46,404 bases of DNA from positions 1 to 46,404 of the forward strand of contig NZ_SSBK01000043.1 of assembly GCF_004795035.1 (NCBI RefSeq). The letters run 5' to 3'. The notes beneath the pieces are model-generated. The model worked only from the letters and a program-made list of their open reading frames with translations. It had not been told where the DNA came from and searched no databases. This stretch comes from Streptomyces sp. A0958. GTDB lineage: Bacteria > Actinomycetota > Actinomycetes > Streptomycetales > Streptomycetaceae. The position numbers and the translations under genes are program-made. Positions 1 to 7,804 of the stretch are shown here, piece after piece (position 1 is the first letter of the stretch; each line of letters begins with the position of its first letter).

Positions 1-220
1 GCTGTTGAGTTCTCAAGGAACGGACGCTTCCTTTGTACTCACCCCTGCGGGCTTTCCTCCGGGCGCTTCCCTTCGGTCTTGCGTTTCCGACTCTATCAGA
101 CTCTTTCGTGTCCGATTCCCGGTCGAAACGGGCCCTGCTTTTTCGCTTTCCAGTTCTTCGCTTTCGCGTTTCCCTTTCCGGCGGCTCCGACTTTATCAGA
201 AGTTCTGAGTCGGAATTCCC
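1..220 (-). promoter_or_regulatory. rRNA operon leader and promoter region (16S gene lies beyond left edge)
   Basis: Read on the minus strand, the segment ends at the window edge with TTGAGAACTCAACAGC (RC of about 1-16). This is the hallmark of the Streptomyces rRNA operon leader just upstream of 16S. Two promoter-like elements lie exactly 100 bp apart: an extended -10 TGATAAAGT (RC of 190-198) and TGATAGAGT (RC of 90-98). Each is preceded by GGAATT or GGAATC 18 bp upstream (RC of 214-219 and 114-119). No gene is supported in 1-354; the plus-strand reading frames here are shadows. Leader identity rests on recognition of the sequence. The promoter assignment is inference, because the -35 boxes are not canonical. 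Confidence 0.72.
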
Positions 221-293
221 GCCCCCCTGGGGGAGCGTCGTGGCGCACGAGTGCGCGCACTGCTTCCCGGTGAGGCGGAGCCGTAAACGTACT

Positions 294-332
294 GGAGCGG
301 AGCGCCCCGATGCAAATCGGGGGCTCCGCTCC
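294..332 (-). terminator. Intrinsic terminator downstream of rnj
   Basis: A 10-bp arm (294-303) pairs with 323-332. After one bulged base the stem continues as 305-311 paired with 316-322, closed by a GCAA tetraloop. It lies 23 bases past the rnj stop on the minus strand and separates rnj from the rRNA operon promoters. There is no long U-tract, which is usual in Streptomyces. Confidence 0.8.
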
Positions 333-354
333 GGAGTTCGCGCCTGTCGGAGGG

Positions 355-2040
355 TCAGACCTCGACGACGACGGGGAGGATCATCGGGCGCCGGCGGTAG
401 GTGTCGGAGACCCACTTGCCCACCGTGCGGCGGATCAGCTGCTGGAGCTGGTGGGGCTCCATCACGCCGTCCTGGGCCGACTTGTTGAGCGCCTCTTCGA
501 TCTTCGGCACGACCGCGGTGAACGCCCCGTCGTCGATGCCGGAGCCGCGGGCCTGGAGGTGGGGGCCGCCCACGATCTTGCCCGAGGTGCTGTCGACCAC
601 CAGGAACACCGAGATGATGCCCTCGTCGCCGAGGATGCGGCGGTCCTTGAGGGAGGTCTCGGTGACGTCACCGACCGAGAGTCCGTCGACGTACACGTAC
701 CCGGCCTGGACCTTGCCGACGATCTTGGCCTTGCCGTCGACGAGGTCGACCACCACGCCGTCCTCGGCGATGACGATGTGGTCCTTGGGCACGCCCGTGA
801 GCGCGCCGAGTTCGGCGTTGGCCCGCAGGTGGCGCCACTCGCCGTGGACCGGCATCAGGTTCTTCGGCCGGCAGATGTTGTAGAAGTACAGGAGCTCGCC
901 GGCCGAGGCGTGGCCCGAGACGTGGACCTTGGCGTTGCCCTTGTGGACGACGTTGGCGCCCCAGCGGGTGAGGCCGTTGATCACGCGGTAGACCGCGTTC
1001 TCGTTCCCCGGGATCAGTGACGACGCCAGGATGACCGTGTCGCCCTGGACGATGCGGATCTGGTGGTCGCGGTTGGCCATCCGGGACAGGGCCGCCATCG
1101 GCTCGCCCTGCGAACCGGTGCAGACGAGTACGACCTCGTCGTCCGGCAGGTCGTCCAGCGTCTTGACGTCCACCACGAGTCCCGCGGGGACCTTCAGGTA
1201 CCCCAGATCACGGGCGATGCCCATGTTGCGCACCATCGAGCGCCCGACGAAGGCGACCCTGCGGCCGTATTCGTGAGCCGTGTCGAGGATCTGCTGGATG
1301 CGGTGCACGTGGCTGGCGAAGCTCGCCACGATGATGCGCTTCTGCGCGTTGGCGAAGACGTTGCGCAGGACGTTCTGGATGTCCCGCTCGGGCGGGACGA
1401 AGCCCGGGACCTCCGCGTTCGTGGAGTCGGAGAGCAGCAGGTCGATGCCCTCCTCGCTCAGCCGGGCGAAGGCGTGCAGGTCGGTGAGGCGGCCGTCCAG
1501 CGGGAGCTGGTCCATCTTGAAGTCACCGGTGGCGACGGCCATGCCCGCGGGCGTCCGGATGGCGACCGCGAGGGCGTCCGGGATCGAGTGGTTGACCGCG
1601 ACGAACTCGCAGTCGAAGACGCCGATGCGCTCGCGCTGCCCCTCCACCACCTCAAGGGTGTACGGACGGATGCGGTGCTCCTGGAGCTTGGCCTCGATGA
1701 GCGCGAGGGTCAGCTTGGAGCCGATGAGCGGGATGTCCGGCTTCAGGCGCAGCAGGTACGGGACACCACCGATGTGGTCCTCGTGACCGTGCGTGAGGAC
1801 GATGCCCTCGACGTCGTCGAGGCGGTCCCGGATGGTCGTGAAGTCCGGGAGGATCAGGTCGATCCCGGGCTGCTCCTCCTCGGGGAAGAGGACGCCGCAG
1901 TCGACGATGAGCAGGCGGCCGCCGTACTCGAAGACCGTCATGTTGCGGCCGATCTCGCCGAGGCCGCCGAGCGGGGTGACCCGGAGGGCGCCCTTCGCGA
2001 GCTTCGGCGGGGTGCCGAGTTCAGGATGCGGATGACTCAA
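355..2040 (-). CDS. rnj: Ribonuclease J (MBL-fold exo/endoribonuclease)
   Basis: 561-residue RNase J, a zinc metallo-beta-lactamase/beta-CASP ribonuclease that degrades and matures mRNA and rRNA in the cytoplasm. The zinc-binding HGHEDH motif is at residues 84-89. Downstream are GDFKMD, SDSTNAE, a beta-CASP segment and the VHVSGHA motif, then a C-terminal domain of about 100 residues. I chose the TTG at 2040 because AAGGAG lies just upstream and the protein then begins MSHPHPELG as in other streptomycetes; a longer in-frame ORF starts at 2097. The leader holds an 11-bp perfect inverted repeat and a tandem 17-bp duplication, listed separately. It is last in the thyX-dapA-rnj strand group but probably has its own promoter: CTGACA followed 16 bp later by CATACG is a weak candidate. 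Confidence 0.96.
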   Translation of the reverse strand: MSHPHPELGTPPKLAKGALRVTPLGGLGEIGRNMTVFEYGGRLLIVDCGVLFPEEEQPGIDLILPDFTTIRDRLDDVEGIVLTHGHEDHIGGVPYLLRLKPDIPLIGSKLTLALIEAKLQEHRIRPYTLEVVEGQRERIGVFDCEFVAVNHSIPDALAVAIRTPAGMAVATGDFKMDQLPLDGRLTDLHAFARLSEEGIDLLLSDSTNAEVPGFVPPERDIQNVLRNVFANAQKRIIVASFASHVHRIQQILDTAHEYGRRVAFVGRSMVRNMGIARDLGYLKVPAGLVVDVKTLDDLPDDEVVLVCTGSQGEPMAALSRMANRDHQIRIVQGDTVILASSLIPGNENAVYRVINGLTRWGANVVHKGNAKVHVSGHASAGELLYFYNICRPKNLMPVHGEWRHLRANAELGALTGVPKDHIVIAEDGVVVDLVDGKAKIVGKVQAGYVYVDGLSVGDVTETSLKDRRILGDEGIISVFLVVDSTSGKIVGGPHLQARGSGIDDGAFTAVVPKIEEALNKSAQDGVMEPHQLQQLIRRTVGKWVSDTYRRRPMILPVVVEV

Positions 2041-2057
2041 AAGACTCTCCTTACCAC

Positions 2058-2090
2058 GCGCGCCACGTACCGCTTGGGCACGTGGCGCGC
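2058..2090 (-). promoter_or_regulatory. Perfect inverted repeat in the rnj leader
   Basis: The 11-bp arms GCGCGCCACGT (2058-2068) and ACGTGGCGCGC (2080-2090) enclose an 11-base loop. The element lies 17 bases upstream of the chosen TTG start of rnj and just above its ribosome binding site. It could terminate dapA transcripts, act as a leader hairpin for control by RNase J itself, or bind a dimeric regulator. The sequence alone does not decide among these. Confidence 0.6.
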
Positions 2091-2143
2091 ATGTCATTCG
2101 TGCACTTGCTGTTGTCTTGGGTCGTGCTGTGGCGCGGTTTTCC

Positions 2144-2177
2144 CCGCGTATGCAGTTGTGCCGCGTATGCAGTTGTG
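2144..2177. repeat. Tandem 17-bp direct duplication upstream of rnj
   Basis: The 17 bases CCGCGTATGCAGTTGTG occur twice back to back (2144-2160 and 2161-2177). The repeat lies in the dapA-rnj intergenic space, 11 bases beyond the dapA stop. It is non-coding and the period is not a multiple of three. On the minus strand each copy carries CATACG, a possible -10-like hexamer, so the duplication may double a promoter or operator element. Confidence 0.85.
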
Positions 2178-2187
2178 AAGTCCGTTG

Positions 2188-3087
2188 TCAGAGCTGTACC
2201 CCGCCGGCGGCGAGGTCGATCTTGAGCTGTGCCGTTTCCTGAGCGGTGAGCTCCACCAGGGGCAGGCGCAGCGGGCCCGCCGGGAGGCCCTGGAGCGTCA
2301 GTGCGGCCTTGGTGGTGATCACGCCCTGGGTGCGGAACATGCCGGTGAAGACCGGCAGCAGCTTCTGGTGGATCTCGGTGGCCTTCTGCACGTCTCCGCC
2401 GAGGTGCGCCTCGATGAGAGCCCGCAGCTCGGGGGTGACGACATGGCCGACGACGGAGACGAGGCCGACCGCGCCGACCGACAGGAGCGGAAGGTTCAGC
2501 ATGTCGTCGCCGGAGTACCAGGCGAGGCCCGACCGGGCGATGGCCCAGCTCGCGCGGCCGAGGTCCCCCTTGGCGTCCTTGTTCGCGACGATACGCGGGT
2601 GCTCGGCCAGCCGCACGAGCGTCTCCGTGTCGATCGGCACACCGCTGCGGCCGGGAATGTCGTACAGCATCACCGGCAGGCCGGTGGCGTCCGCGATGGC
2701 GGTGAAGTGCCGCAGCAGGCCCTCCTGCGGCGGCTTGTTGTAGTACGGCGTCACGGCGAGGAGGCCGTGGGCGCCGCTGCGCTCGGCGGTGCGGGCCAGT
2801 TCGATGCTGTGGCGGGTGTCGTTGGTCCCGATGCCGGCGACGATGTGCGCCCGGTCCCCCACCGCTTCGAGGACAGCCCTTACGAGCTGGTCTTTCTCCG
2901 CGTCGCTGGTGGTCGGGGACTCGCCGGTGGTGCCGTTGATGATCAGGCCGTCGTTGCCTGCGTCCACCAGGTGGGTGGCGAGCCGCTGCGCGCCTTCGAT
3001 GTCGAGAGCACCGTCCGCCGTGAACGGCGTGACCATAGCGGTGAGGACCCGCCCGAAGGGGGTCTGCGGAGTGGAGATCGGAGCCAT
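2188..3087 (-). CDS. dapA: 4-hydroxy-tetrahydrodipicolinate synthase
   Basis: 299-residue DapA, which condenses pyruvate with aspartate semialdehyde in the first committed step to lysine and LL-diaminopimelate for the cell wall. The GTTGE motif is at 52-56, the Tyr of LYDIPGRSG at 142, and the Schiff-base Lys at 170 in IVANKDAKG. I chose the ATG at 3087, giving MAPISTPQTPFGR and the usual family length. The reading frame is open to 3156, but the extra 23 residues are not DapA-like. No strong ribosome binding site precedes the ATG, so the start is likely but not certain. A hairpin upstream separates it from thyX. The next enzyme of the same branch, dapB, lies about 2.6 kb away. Confidence 0.96.
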   Translation of the reverse strand: MAPISTPQTPFGRVLTAMVTPFTADGALDIEGAQRLATHLVDAGNDGLIINGTTGESPTTSDAEKDQLVRAVLEAVGDRAHIVAGIGTNDTRHSIELARTAERSGAHGLLAVTPYYNKPPQEGLLRHFTAIADATGLPVMLYDIPGRSGVPIDTETLVRLAEHPRIVANKDAKGDLGRASWAIARSGLAWYSGDDMLNLPLLSVGAVGLVSVVGHVVTPELRALIEAHLGGDVQKATEIHQKLLPVFTGMFRTQGVITTKAALTLQGLPAGPLRLPLVELTAQETAQLKIDLAAGGVQL

Positions 3088-3148
3088 GGGTAACACGCTA
3101 CTCGTTGCTCGGCGCACGGTGCCCCCTCGGGGGGACAAGCAAGAGGAG

Positions 3149-3186
3149 CCCGGCACTGCCTGCTCGGGGGTTCAAGCAGTGCCGGG
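3149..3186 (-). terminator. Hairpin between thyX and dapA
   Basis: The perfect 11-bp arms CCCGGCACTGC (3149-3159) and GCAGTGCCGGG (3176-3186) flank a 16-base loop, between the thyX stop (3241) and the dapA start (3087). It is the probable thyX terminator. A smaller hairpin at about 3121-3134 follows it. Confidence 0.7.
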
Positions 3187-3240
3187 TCCGTTTGATCAGC
3201 CTAGATGAACTTCACGAAACGCCGCAATACGGACACCGCC

Positions 3241-3978
3241 CTATGGGGCGACGCGTCCATTTTTGTTGAAGGCTGCATGGGTGAGCGGCATGAGCCGCGC
3301 CCAGTGCGCCTCCATCTGTTCGCCGACCATCTCGATCTCCCGTTGCGGGAACGACGGCACCTTCGCCATCTCGTGCTGCGTACGCAGGCCGAGGAAGTGC
3401 ATCAGCGAGCGGGCGTTGCAGGTGGCGTACATCGTGGAGAAGAGGCCGACCGGGAGCACCGCGCGGGCCACCTCACGGGCCACCCCCGCGGCCAGCATCT
3501 CCTGGTACGCGTCGTAGGACCGCCGGTAGGACTCCTCCATGGCGCGGCCGGTGAGCGCGTGCTGCTCCGGGGTGCCCTCGACGAACTCGTACTTGCCGGG
3601 GCGCCCCTGCTGGATCAGCTTGCGGGACTCCCCCGGGACGTAGAAGACCGGCTCCAGCTCCCTGTAGCGGCCCGATTCCTCGTTGTACGACCAGCCGACG
3701 CGGTGCCGCATGAACTCGCGGAACACGAAGATCGGGGCGCTGATGAAGAAGGTCATCGAGTTGTGCTCGAACGGGCTTCCGTGCCGATCCCTCATCAGGT
3801 AGTTGATGAGCCCCTTCGAACGCTCGGGGTCCTTGGTGACCTCCTCCAGGGACTGCTCGCCGGCCGTGGACACACGGGCTGCGAACAGTACGTCGGCGTC
3901 ACCCGCGGCGGATTTCACCAGGTCAACGGTGACATCGCTGCGGAAGTGGGCCTTTGTGGGCTCGGGGGTGTCGGTCAC
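3241..3978 (-). CDS. thyX: Flavin-dependent thymidylate synthase
   Basis: 245-residue ThyX, the FAD- and NADPH-dependent enzyme that methylates dUMP to dTMP and regenerates tetrahydrofolate. The signature begins RHR at 91-93 and ends ESGRY, with Ser at 102. That leaves eight residues between RHR and Ser, where the classical motif is often written with seven. Other family blocks are HGSPFEHNS (66-74) and the C-terminal NARSLMHFLGLR. The start is GTG at 3978, with GGAAGGA upstream on the minus strand. A TAGAGT hexamer (RC of 4018-4023) could be its -10 box, but no good -35 is seen. The gene diverges from a small membrane protein gene at 4174. Confidence 0.96.
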   Translation of the reverse strand: MTDTPEPTKAHFRSDVTVDLVKSAAGDADVLFAARVSTAGEQSLEEVTKDPERSKGLINYLMRDRHGSPFEHNSMTFFISAPIFVFREFMRHRVGWSYNEESGRYRELEPVFYVPGESRKLIQQGRPGKYEFVEGTPEQHALTGRAMEESYRRSYDAYQEMLAAGVAREVARAVLPVGLFSTMYATCNARSLMHFLGLRTQHEMAKVPSFPQREIEMVGEQMEAHWARLMPLTHAAFNKNGRVAP

Positions 3979-4173
3979 CGACGGGGTCCTTCCAATGGTC
4001 TCGCTCGGGCGGCGTCCACTCTACGGGCCACCCGATCGCCGCGAGGACGGCACCACCTGCCCGGGAATCTTCGGATTTCTTCGGGTGAACCGGCGATTCG
4101 GGGCACCGATCGGGCCCGTCGTACGTCTGACTCATTAGCACCACTCGAAAGAGAGTTCAAGGAGAGCCACCTC

Positions 4174-4413
4174 ATGTTCCGCCGGCGTGAATCCGTCCCG
4201 TTCTCGTTCGTTGCCGAGGCCGACCGATTCCGCAGCAACGTCGCCCCGCCTCCCCGCCCCCGAAGCACCGTCTCCGAACGTGCGGGACGCGTCCTGGTCG
4301 GTCTCGCCGTCGTCGGCGGGCTTGCCGGAGCGCTGCTGCTCGGACTGCCCGCACTGGCCCCCGAGCAGTCGCCCGCGCACAGTCAGCAGACCGAGGCCGC
4401 GCACGCGCGCTGA
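4174..4413 (+). CDS. Small single-pass membrane protein, unknown function
   Basis: 79-residue protein beginning MFRRRESVPF. It has a basic, proline-containing N-terminus, one hydrophobic helix at roughly residues 48-67 rich in Gly, Leu and Val, and a short Gln/Ala-rich tail. AAGGAGAG lies at the right distance before the ATG, and a perfect hairpin follows the stop, so it looks like an independent short transcription unit. No enzymatic motif is visible and I do not recognise a named family. The topology is probably a cytoplasmic basic N-terminus with a short external tail. Confidence 0.82.
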   Translation: MFRRRESVPFSFVAEADRFRSNVAPPPRPRSTVSERAGRVLVGLAVVGGLAGALLLGLPALAPEQSPAHSQQTEAAHAR

Positions 4414-4446
4414 CCCGGACGGACCCCCTGGGGTGGTCCGTCCGGG
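4414..4446 (+). terminator. Terminator after the small membrane protein gene
   Basis: The perfect 12-bp arms CCCGGACGGACC (4414-4425) and GGTCCGTCCGGG (4435-4446) begin directly after the stop codon. Confidence 0.82.
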
Positions 4447-4507
4447 CACCTCCTCGGTAGCCTCACCGGGCACAGCAATCGAGCGTGCTTGTGAGTGAGG
4501 ATCAGTC

Positions 4508-5059
4508 GTGCCCCTGCCCTTCCTGACGGCCGACCGCGCGTTTGACGCGAGCGCTGAGGACGTCGCGCTGCCGTTCGACGACCACGACAGCTGGCGGCGG
4601 CCGTACCGTCCCGGTCCGTGGCGGGTCGCCGCCGCGGCCGGTCTGCTGCTGCTCGCCTCGTTCATCCTGTTCGCGGGGATGATCACCGCGTTCGCCGGCG
4701 CACTGCCGGGGGCGGGTGCGTGCCTCGCGCTCGCCCTCGCGATCATCCTGTGCGCGCTGCGCATGCTGCGTATCGGCGCCTGGGTGAGCCGGCACGGCGT
4801 GCGCCGCGTGGGCTTCTTCCGGACGACGACCGTGCCGTGGAGCGGGGCCACCGCCGTGCGTACGGTGCAGCAGCCGGTGAAGTGGCTCGGGTTCCCCCGT
4901 ACGGTGCAGGGCCAGGCGCTGATCGTCGTCCGCAAGGGCGGGGACGCGATGCCGCCGCTGCTCACCGACTCCAACGCGGATTTCCTTGCGCGGGGGGAGG
5001 CGTTTGATCGGGCCGCCGACACGATTGAGGCGTGGGGGGACGAGTACCGGCAGCAGTAG
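4508..5059 (+). CDS. Two-helix membrane protein with bacterial PH-like domain
   Basis: 183 residues. An acidic N-terminus of about 35 residues precedes two hydrophobic helices (about 39-60 and 66-86). A soluble domain follows whose pattern (WVSRHGVRRVGFFRT, then VPWSGATAVRTV) resembles the actinobacterial PH-like domain family (bPH6 type). The start is GTG at 4508, with GTGAGGA just upstream. A 12-bp terminator with a T-run follows. The substrate or partner is unknown. The PH-like call is from pattern only. Confidence 0.8.
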   Translation: MPLPFLTADRAFDASAEDVALPFDDHDSWRRPYRPGPWRVAAAAGLLLLASFILFAGMITAFAGALPGAGACLALALAIILCALRMLRIGAWVSRHGVRRVGFFRTTTVPWSGATAVRTVQQPVKWLGFPRTVQGQALIVVRKGGDAMPPLLTDSNADFLARGEAFDRAADTIEAWGDEYRQQ

Positions 5060-5075
5060 CGGTAGGTCGTACGTG

Positions 5076-5123
5076 GCCGTCCGGCGAATGGGGAGTGTCC
5101 TCAATCGCCGGACGGCTCTTTTT
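5076..5123 (+). terminator. Rho-independent terminator built on a repeated GC-rich motif
   Basis: Perfect 12-bp arms GCCGTCCGGCGA (5076-5087) and TCGCCGGACGGC (5105-5116) are followed by TCTTTTT. This is the best U-tract terminator in the window. It ends the plus-strand gene before the convergent gene at 5130. The right arm belongs to a repeated motif seen again at 5131-5147. Confidence 0.9.
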
Positions 5124-5190
5124 GTGCCCTCAAACGCCGGACGGGCTGGATTGTTCGCCCGGCGGGCTGGACTGTTCGCCCGACGGACTG
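5098..5190. repeat. GCCGGACGG-type repeat cluster
   Basis: TCAATCGCCGGACGG (5101-5115) is followed by the close relative TCAAACGCCGGACGG (5131-5145), then by two copies of a unit like GGCTGGAYTGTTCGCCCG (about 5147-5184). The core is a sequence I recognise as very frequent between Streptomyces genes. The minus-strand gene's stop codon and last ~20 codons lie within it. Confidence 0.75.
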
Positions 5191-5636
5191 GGCTTGGGCG
5201 TGGCCGCGTGCAGGGCGATTGCTCGTTGCATGGCCTTGCGGGCCCGGGGGGTGTCGCGGGCGTCCTGGTAGGCGACGGCCAGGCGGAACCAGCAGCGCCA
5301 GTCGTCGGGGGCGTCCTCGGTCTCCTCGCGGCGGCGTGCGAACACCGCGTCGGCGGAGTCCCGGTCGATCCGGCCGCTGGGCGTACGCAGCAGCTCGTCG
5401 ACCGGCAGACCGCCCTCGGCGTCCAGCTCGGCGGCCAGCGCGTTGGCCCTGCGGACGAACTGGGTGTTCTTCCACAGGAACCAGACGCCGATCGCCGGCA
5501 GGACCAGCACGGCGATCCCGAAGGTCACCGTGATGAGGGTGCCGTGCTCGATGAGCAGGACGCCACGGCTGCCGACCAGGACGAAGTAGAAGACGAGGAC
5601 GGCGGCGGTGACGACGTAAGTGATCTTTGCGCGCAT
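5130..5636 (-). CDS. Two-helix membrane protein with TPR-like tail
   Basis: 168 residues starting MRAKITYVV at the ATG at 5636. Two hydrophobic helices (about 5-23 and 34-55) are followed by a soluble part. A helix pair around 115-145 (WRCWFRLAVAYQDARDTPRARKAM, cited by position) resembles one TPR repeat. The last ~20 residues are a Ser/Pro/Gly/Gln tail (GEQSSPPGEQSSPSGV) encoded by the GCCGGACGG repeat cluster. The gene lies 11 bp after dapB and is probably co-transcribed. The function is unknown; conserved placement next to dapB suggests a core gene. Confidence 0.85.
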   Translation of the reverse strand: MRAKITYVVTAAVLVFYFVLVGSRGVLLIEHGTLITVTFGIAVLVLPAIGVWFLWKNTQFVRRANALAAELDAEGGLPVDELLRTPSGRIDRDSADAVFARRREETEDAPDDWRCWFRLAVAYQDARDTPRARKAMQRAIALHAATPKPSPSGEQSSPPGEQSSPSGV

Positions 5637-5647
5637 GGCGGGGCCAG

Positions 5648-6400
5648 TCAGTTCAGGTCGAGGAAGTGTTCCAGGCCGAACGTGAGGCCGGGAGTGGTCA
5701 CCACGCGGCGCGCGCCGAGCAGGATGCCCGGCATGAAGCTGCTGTGGTGCAGGGAGTCGTGCCGGATGGTGAGGGTCTCCCCCTCGCCACCGAGCAGCAC
5801 CTCCTGGTGGGCCAGCAGGCCGCGCAGGCGGACCGAGTGGACCGGGATGCCGTCGACGTCCGCGCCACGCGCCCCGTCCAGTGCCGTGCTGGTGGCATCC
5901 GGCTGGGGGGCGCAGCCCGCTTCGCGGCGGGCGTCGGCGATGAGCTGGGCGGTGCGGGCGGCGGTGCCCGAGGGGGCGTCGGCCTTGTTGGGGTGGTGCA
6001 GCTCGATGACCTCGACGGACTCGAAGTAGCGGGCCGCCTGCTGGGCGAACTTCATGGTGAGGACCGCACCGATGGAGAAGTTCGGTGCGATGAGCACACC
6101 GGTCTCGGGGGAGGCCGAGAGCCAGGTGTTCAGCTGCGCGAGCCGTTCGTCGGTCCAGCCGGTGGTACCGACCACCGCGTGGATGCCGTGCCGGACGCAG
6201 AAGTCGAGGTTCTCCATCACCGACGCGGGGTTGGTGAGCTCGACGGCGACCTGGGCGCCGGCCTCCGTGAGGGTCTCCAGCTTGTCGCCCCGGCCGAGTG
6301 CGGCCACCAGCTCCAGGTCGTCGGCGGCCTCGACGGCTCGTACCGCCTCGGAGCCGATACGGCCGTTGGCACCGAGAACGGCCACGCGCAGCTTGCTCAT
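5648..6400 (-). CDS. dapB: 4-hydroxy-tetrahydrodipicolinate reductase
   Basis: 250-residue DapB, which reduces hydroxy-tetrahydrodipicolinate with NAD(P)H in lysine/diaminopimelate synthesis. The Rossmann glycine motif is VLGANGRIG near residues 8-16. GTTGWT is at 78-83 and APNFSIG at 105-111. The catalytic block ELHHPNKADAPSGTA has His 135-136 and Lys 139. AAGGAAG precedes the ATG. It lies in the run M16 peptidase - dapB - membrane protein on the minus strand, 24 bp after the peptidase stop. Confidence 0.97.
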   Translation of the reverse strand: MSKLRVAVLGANGRIGSEAVRAVEAADDLELVAALGRGDKLETLTEAGAQVAVELTNPASVMENLDFCVRHGIHAVVGTTGWTDERLAQLNTWLSASPETGVLIAPNFSIGAVLTMKFAQQAARYFESVEVIELHHPNKADAPSGTAARTAQLIADARREAGCAPQPDATSTALDGARGADVDGIPVHSVRLRGLLAHQEVLLGGEGETLTIRHDSLHHSSFMPGILLGARRVVTTPGLTFGLEHFLDLN

Positions 6401-6424
6401 TGCTCTGCTTCCTTACTGGAGGAT

Positions 6425-7804
6425 TTAGGCGACCGCTTCGTGGAGGCGGCCGGCCTGCTTGTCCTTGAGCGGTCCGATGACGGACAGCGAGGGGCGGTGT
6501 CCGAGGATCTCGCCCGCCACCGAGCGGACGTCGTCCGGTGTCACCTCGCCGATACGGGCCAGCATGTCGTCGACCGACATCTGTTCGCCCCAGCACAGCT
6601 CGCTCTTGCCGATGCGGTTCATCAGCGCGCCGGTGTCCTCCAGGCCGAGGACGGTGGAGCCGGAGAGCTGGCCGATGGCGCGGCCGATCTCCTCGTCGCT
6701 CAGTCCGTCCGACGCGACCCGGTCGAGCTCGTCGCGGCAGATCTTGAGGACGTCGTGGACCTGGCTGGGCCGGCAGCCCGCGTACACGCCGAAGAGGCCG
6801 CAGTCCGCGAAGCCCGAGGTGTACGAGTAGACGCTGTAGGCGAGGCCGCGCTTCTCCCGTACCTCCTGGAAGAGGCGGGAGCTCATGCCGCCGCCGAGGG
6901 CGGTGTTGAGGACGCCGAGGGCCCAGCGGCGCTCGTCGGTGCGGGCCAGTCCCGGCATGCCGAGGACCAGGTGCGCCTGCTCGGTCTTGCGGCCCAGCAC
7001 CTCGACCCGGCCGGCGGTGCGCAGGGCGCGGGAGCCCTCGCGGGGCGCGGTGGGGACGGCGTCGGTACGGGTGAGGGCGCCGGCCCGTTCGAAGGCCCGG
7101 CGGACCTGGCGTACGACGGTGGCGTGGTCGACGTTGCCGGCGGCGGCCACGACCAGGCGGGTGGGGTCGTAGTGCTTCTTGTAGAAGCGGGCGATCTGGC
7201 CGCGGTTCAGGGCGTTGATCGTGTCGACCGTGCCGAGGACGGGGCGGCCGAGCGGGGTGTCGCCGAGCATCGTGTGCGCGAACAGGTCGTGCACGCAGTC
7301 GCCCGGGTCGTCCTCCGTCATCGCGATCTCTTCGAGGATCACGCCGCGTTCGGCGTCGACGTCCTCGGGGGCGATCAGCGAGCCGGTCAGCATGTCGCAG
7401 ACGACGTCGATGGCCAGCGGCAGGTCCGTGTCGAGGACCCGCGCGTAGTAGCAGGTGTACTCCTTCGCCGTGAAGGCGTTCATCTCGCCGCCGACCGCGT
7501 CGATGGCGGAGGAGATGTCGAGGGCGCTGCGCTTGGCGGTGCCCTTGAAGAGGAGGTGTTCGAGGTAGTGCGTCGCGCCGTTCAGGGCGGGGGTCTCGTC
7601 GCGTGATCCGACGTTGGCCCAGATGCCGAAGGTGGCGGAGCGTACGGAGGGCAGGGTCTCGGTGACGACGCGGAGGCCGCCGGGGAGGACCGTGCGGCGG
7701 ACGGTACCGATGCCGTTGCTGCCCTTGAGAAGCGTTTGGGTACGGGCGACGGCCCGCCCCTCCGAGGAGGGGCGGGCCGTCGTCGCGGAACTACGGGACG
7801 TCAC
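6425..7804 (-). CDS. M16 family zinc metallopeptidase
   Basis: 459-residue pitrilysin/processing-peptidase family protein. The inverted zinc motif HYLEH is at 79-83, and the third ligand is probably Glu159 in the ERGVILEEI block (152-160). The two-lobed M16B layout is visible: an active N-terminal half and a C-terminal half with the conserved RLFQEVREKRGLAYSVYS block. The GTG start at 7804 overlaps the pnp stop (GTGA), so translation is coupled to pnp. This pnp-peptidase order is common in bacteria, but the physiological substrate is not known from sequence. The first ~25 residues are poorly conserved in character, so a later start is possible. Confidence 0.93.
   Translation of the reverse strand: MTSRSSATTARPSSEGRAVARTQTLLKGSNGIGTVRRTVLPGGLRVVTETLPSVRSATFGIWANVGSRDETPALNGATHYLEHLLFKGTAKRSALDISSAIDAVGGEMNAFTAKEYTCYYARVLDTDLPLAIDVVCDMLTGSLIAPEDVDAERGVILEEIAMTEDDPGDCVHDLFAHTMLGDTPLGRPVLGTVDTINALNRGQIARFYKKHYDPTRLVVAAAGNVDHATVVRQVRRAFERAGALTRTDAVPTAPREGSRALRTAGRVEVLGRKTEQAHLVLGMPGLARTDERRWALGVLNTALGGGMSSRLFQEVREKRGLAYSVYSYTSGFADCGLFGVYAGCRPSQVHDVLKICRDELDRVASDGLSDEEIGRAIGQLSGSTVLGLEDTGALMNRIGKSELCWGEQMSVDDMLARIGEVTPDDVRSVAGEILGHRPSLSVIGPLKDKQAGRLHEAVA

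Noticed and set aside
310..1020. Plus-strand frame over the end of rnj
   Set aside because: Antisense shadow of RNase J.
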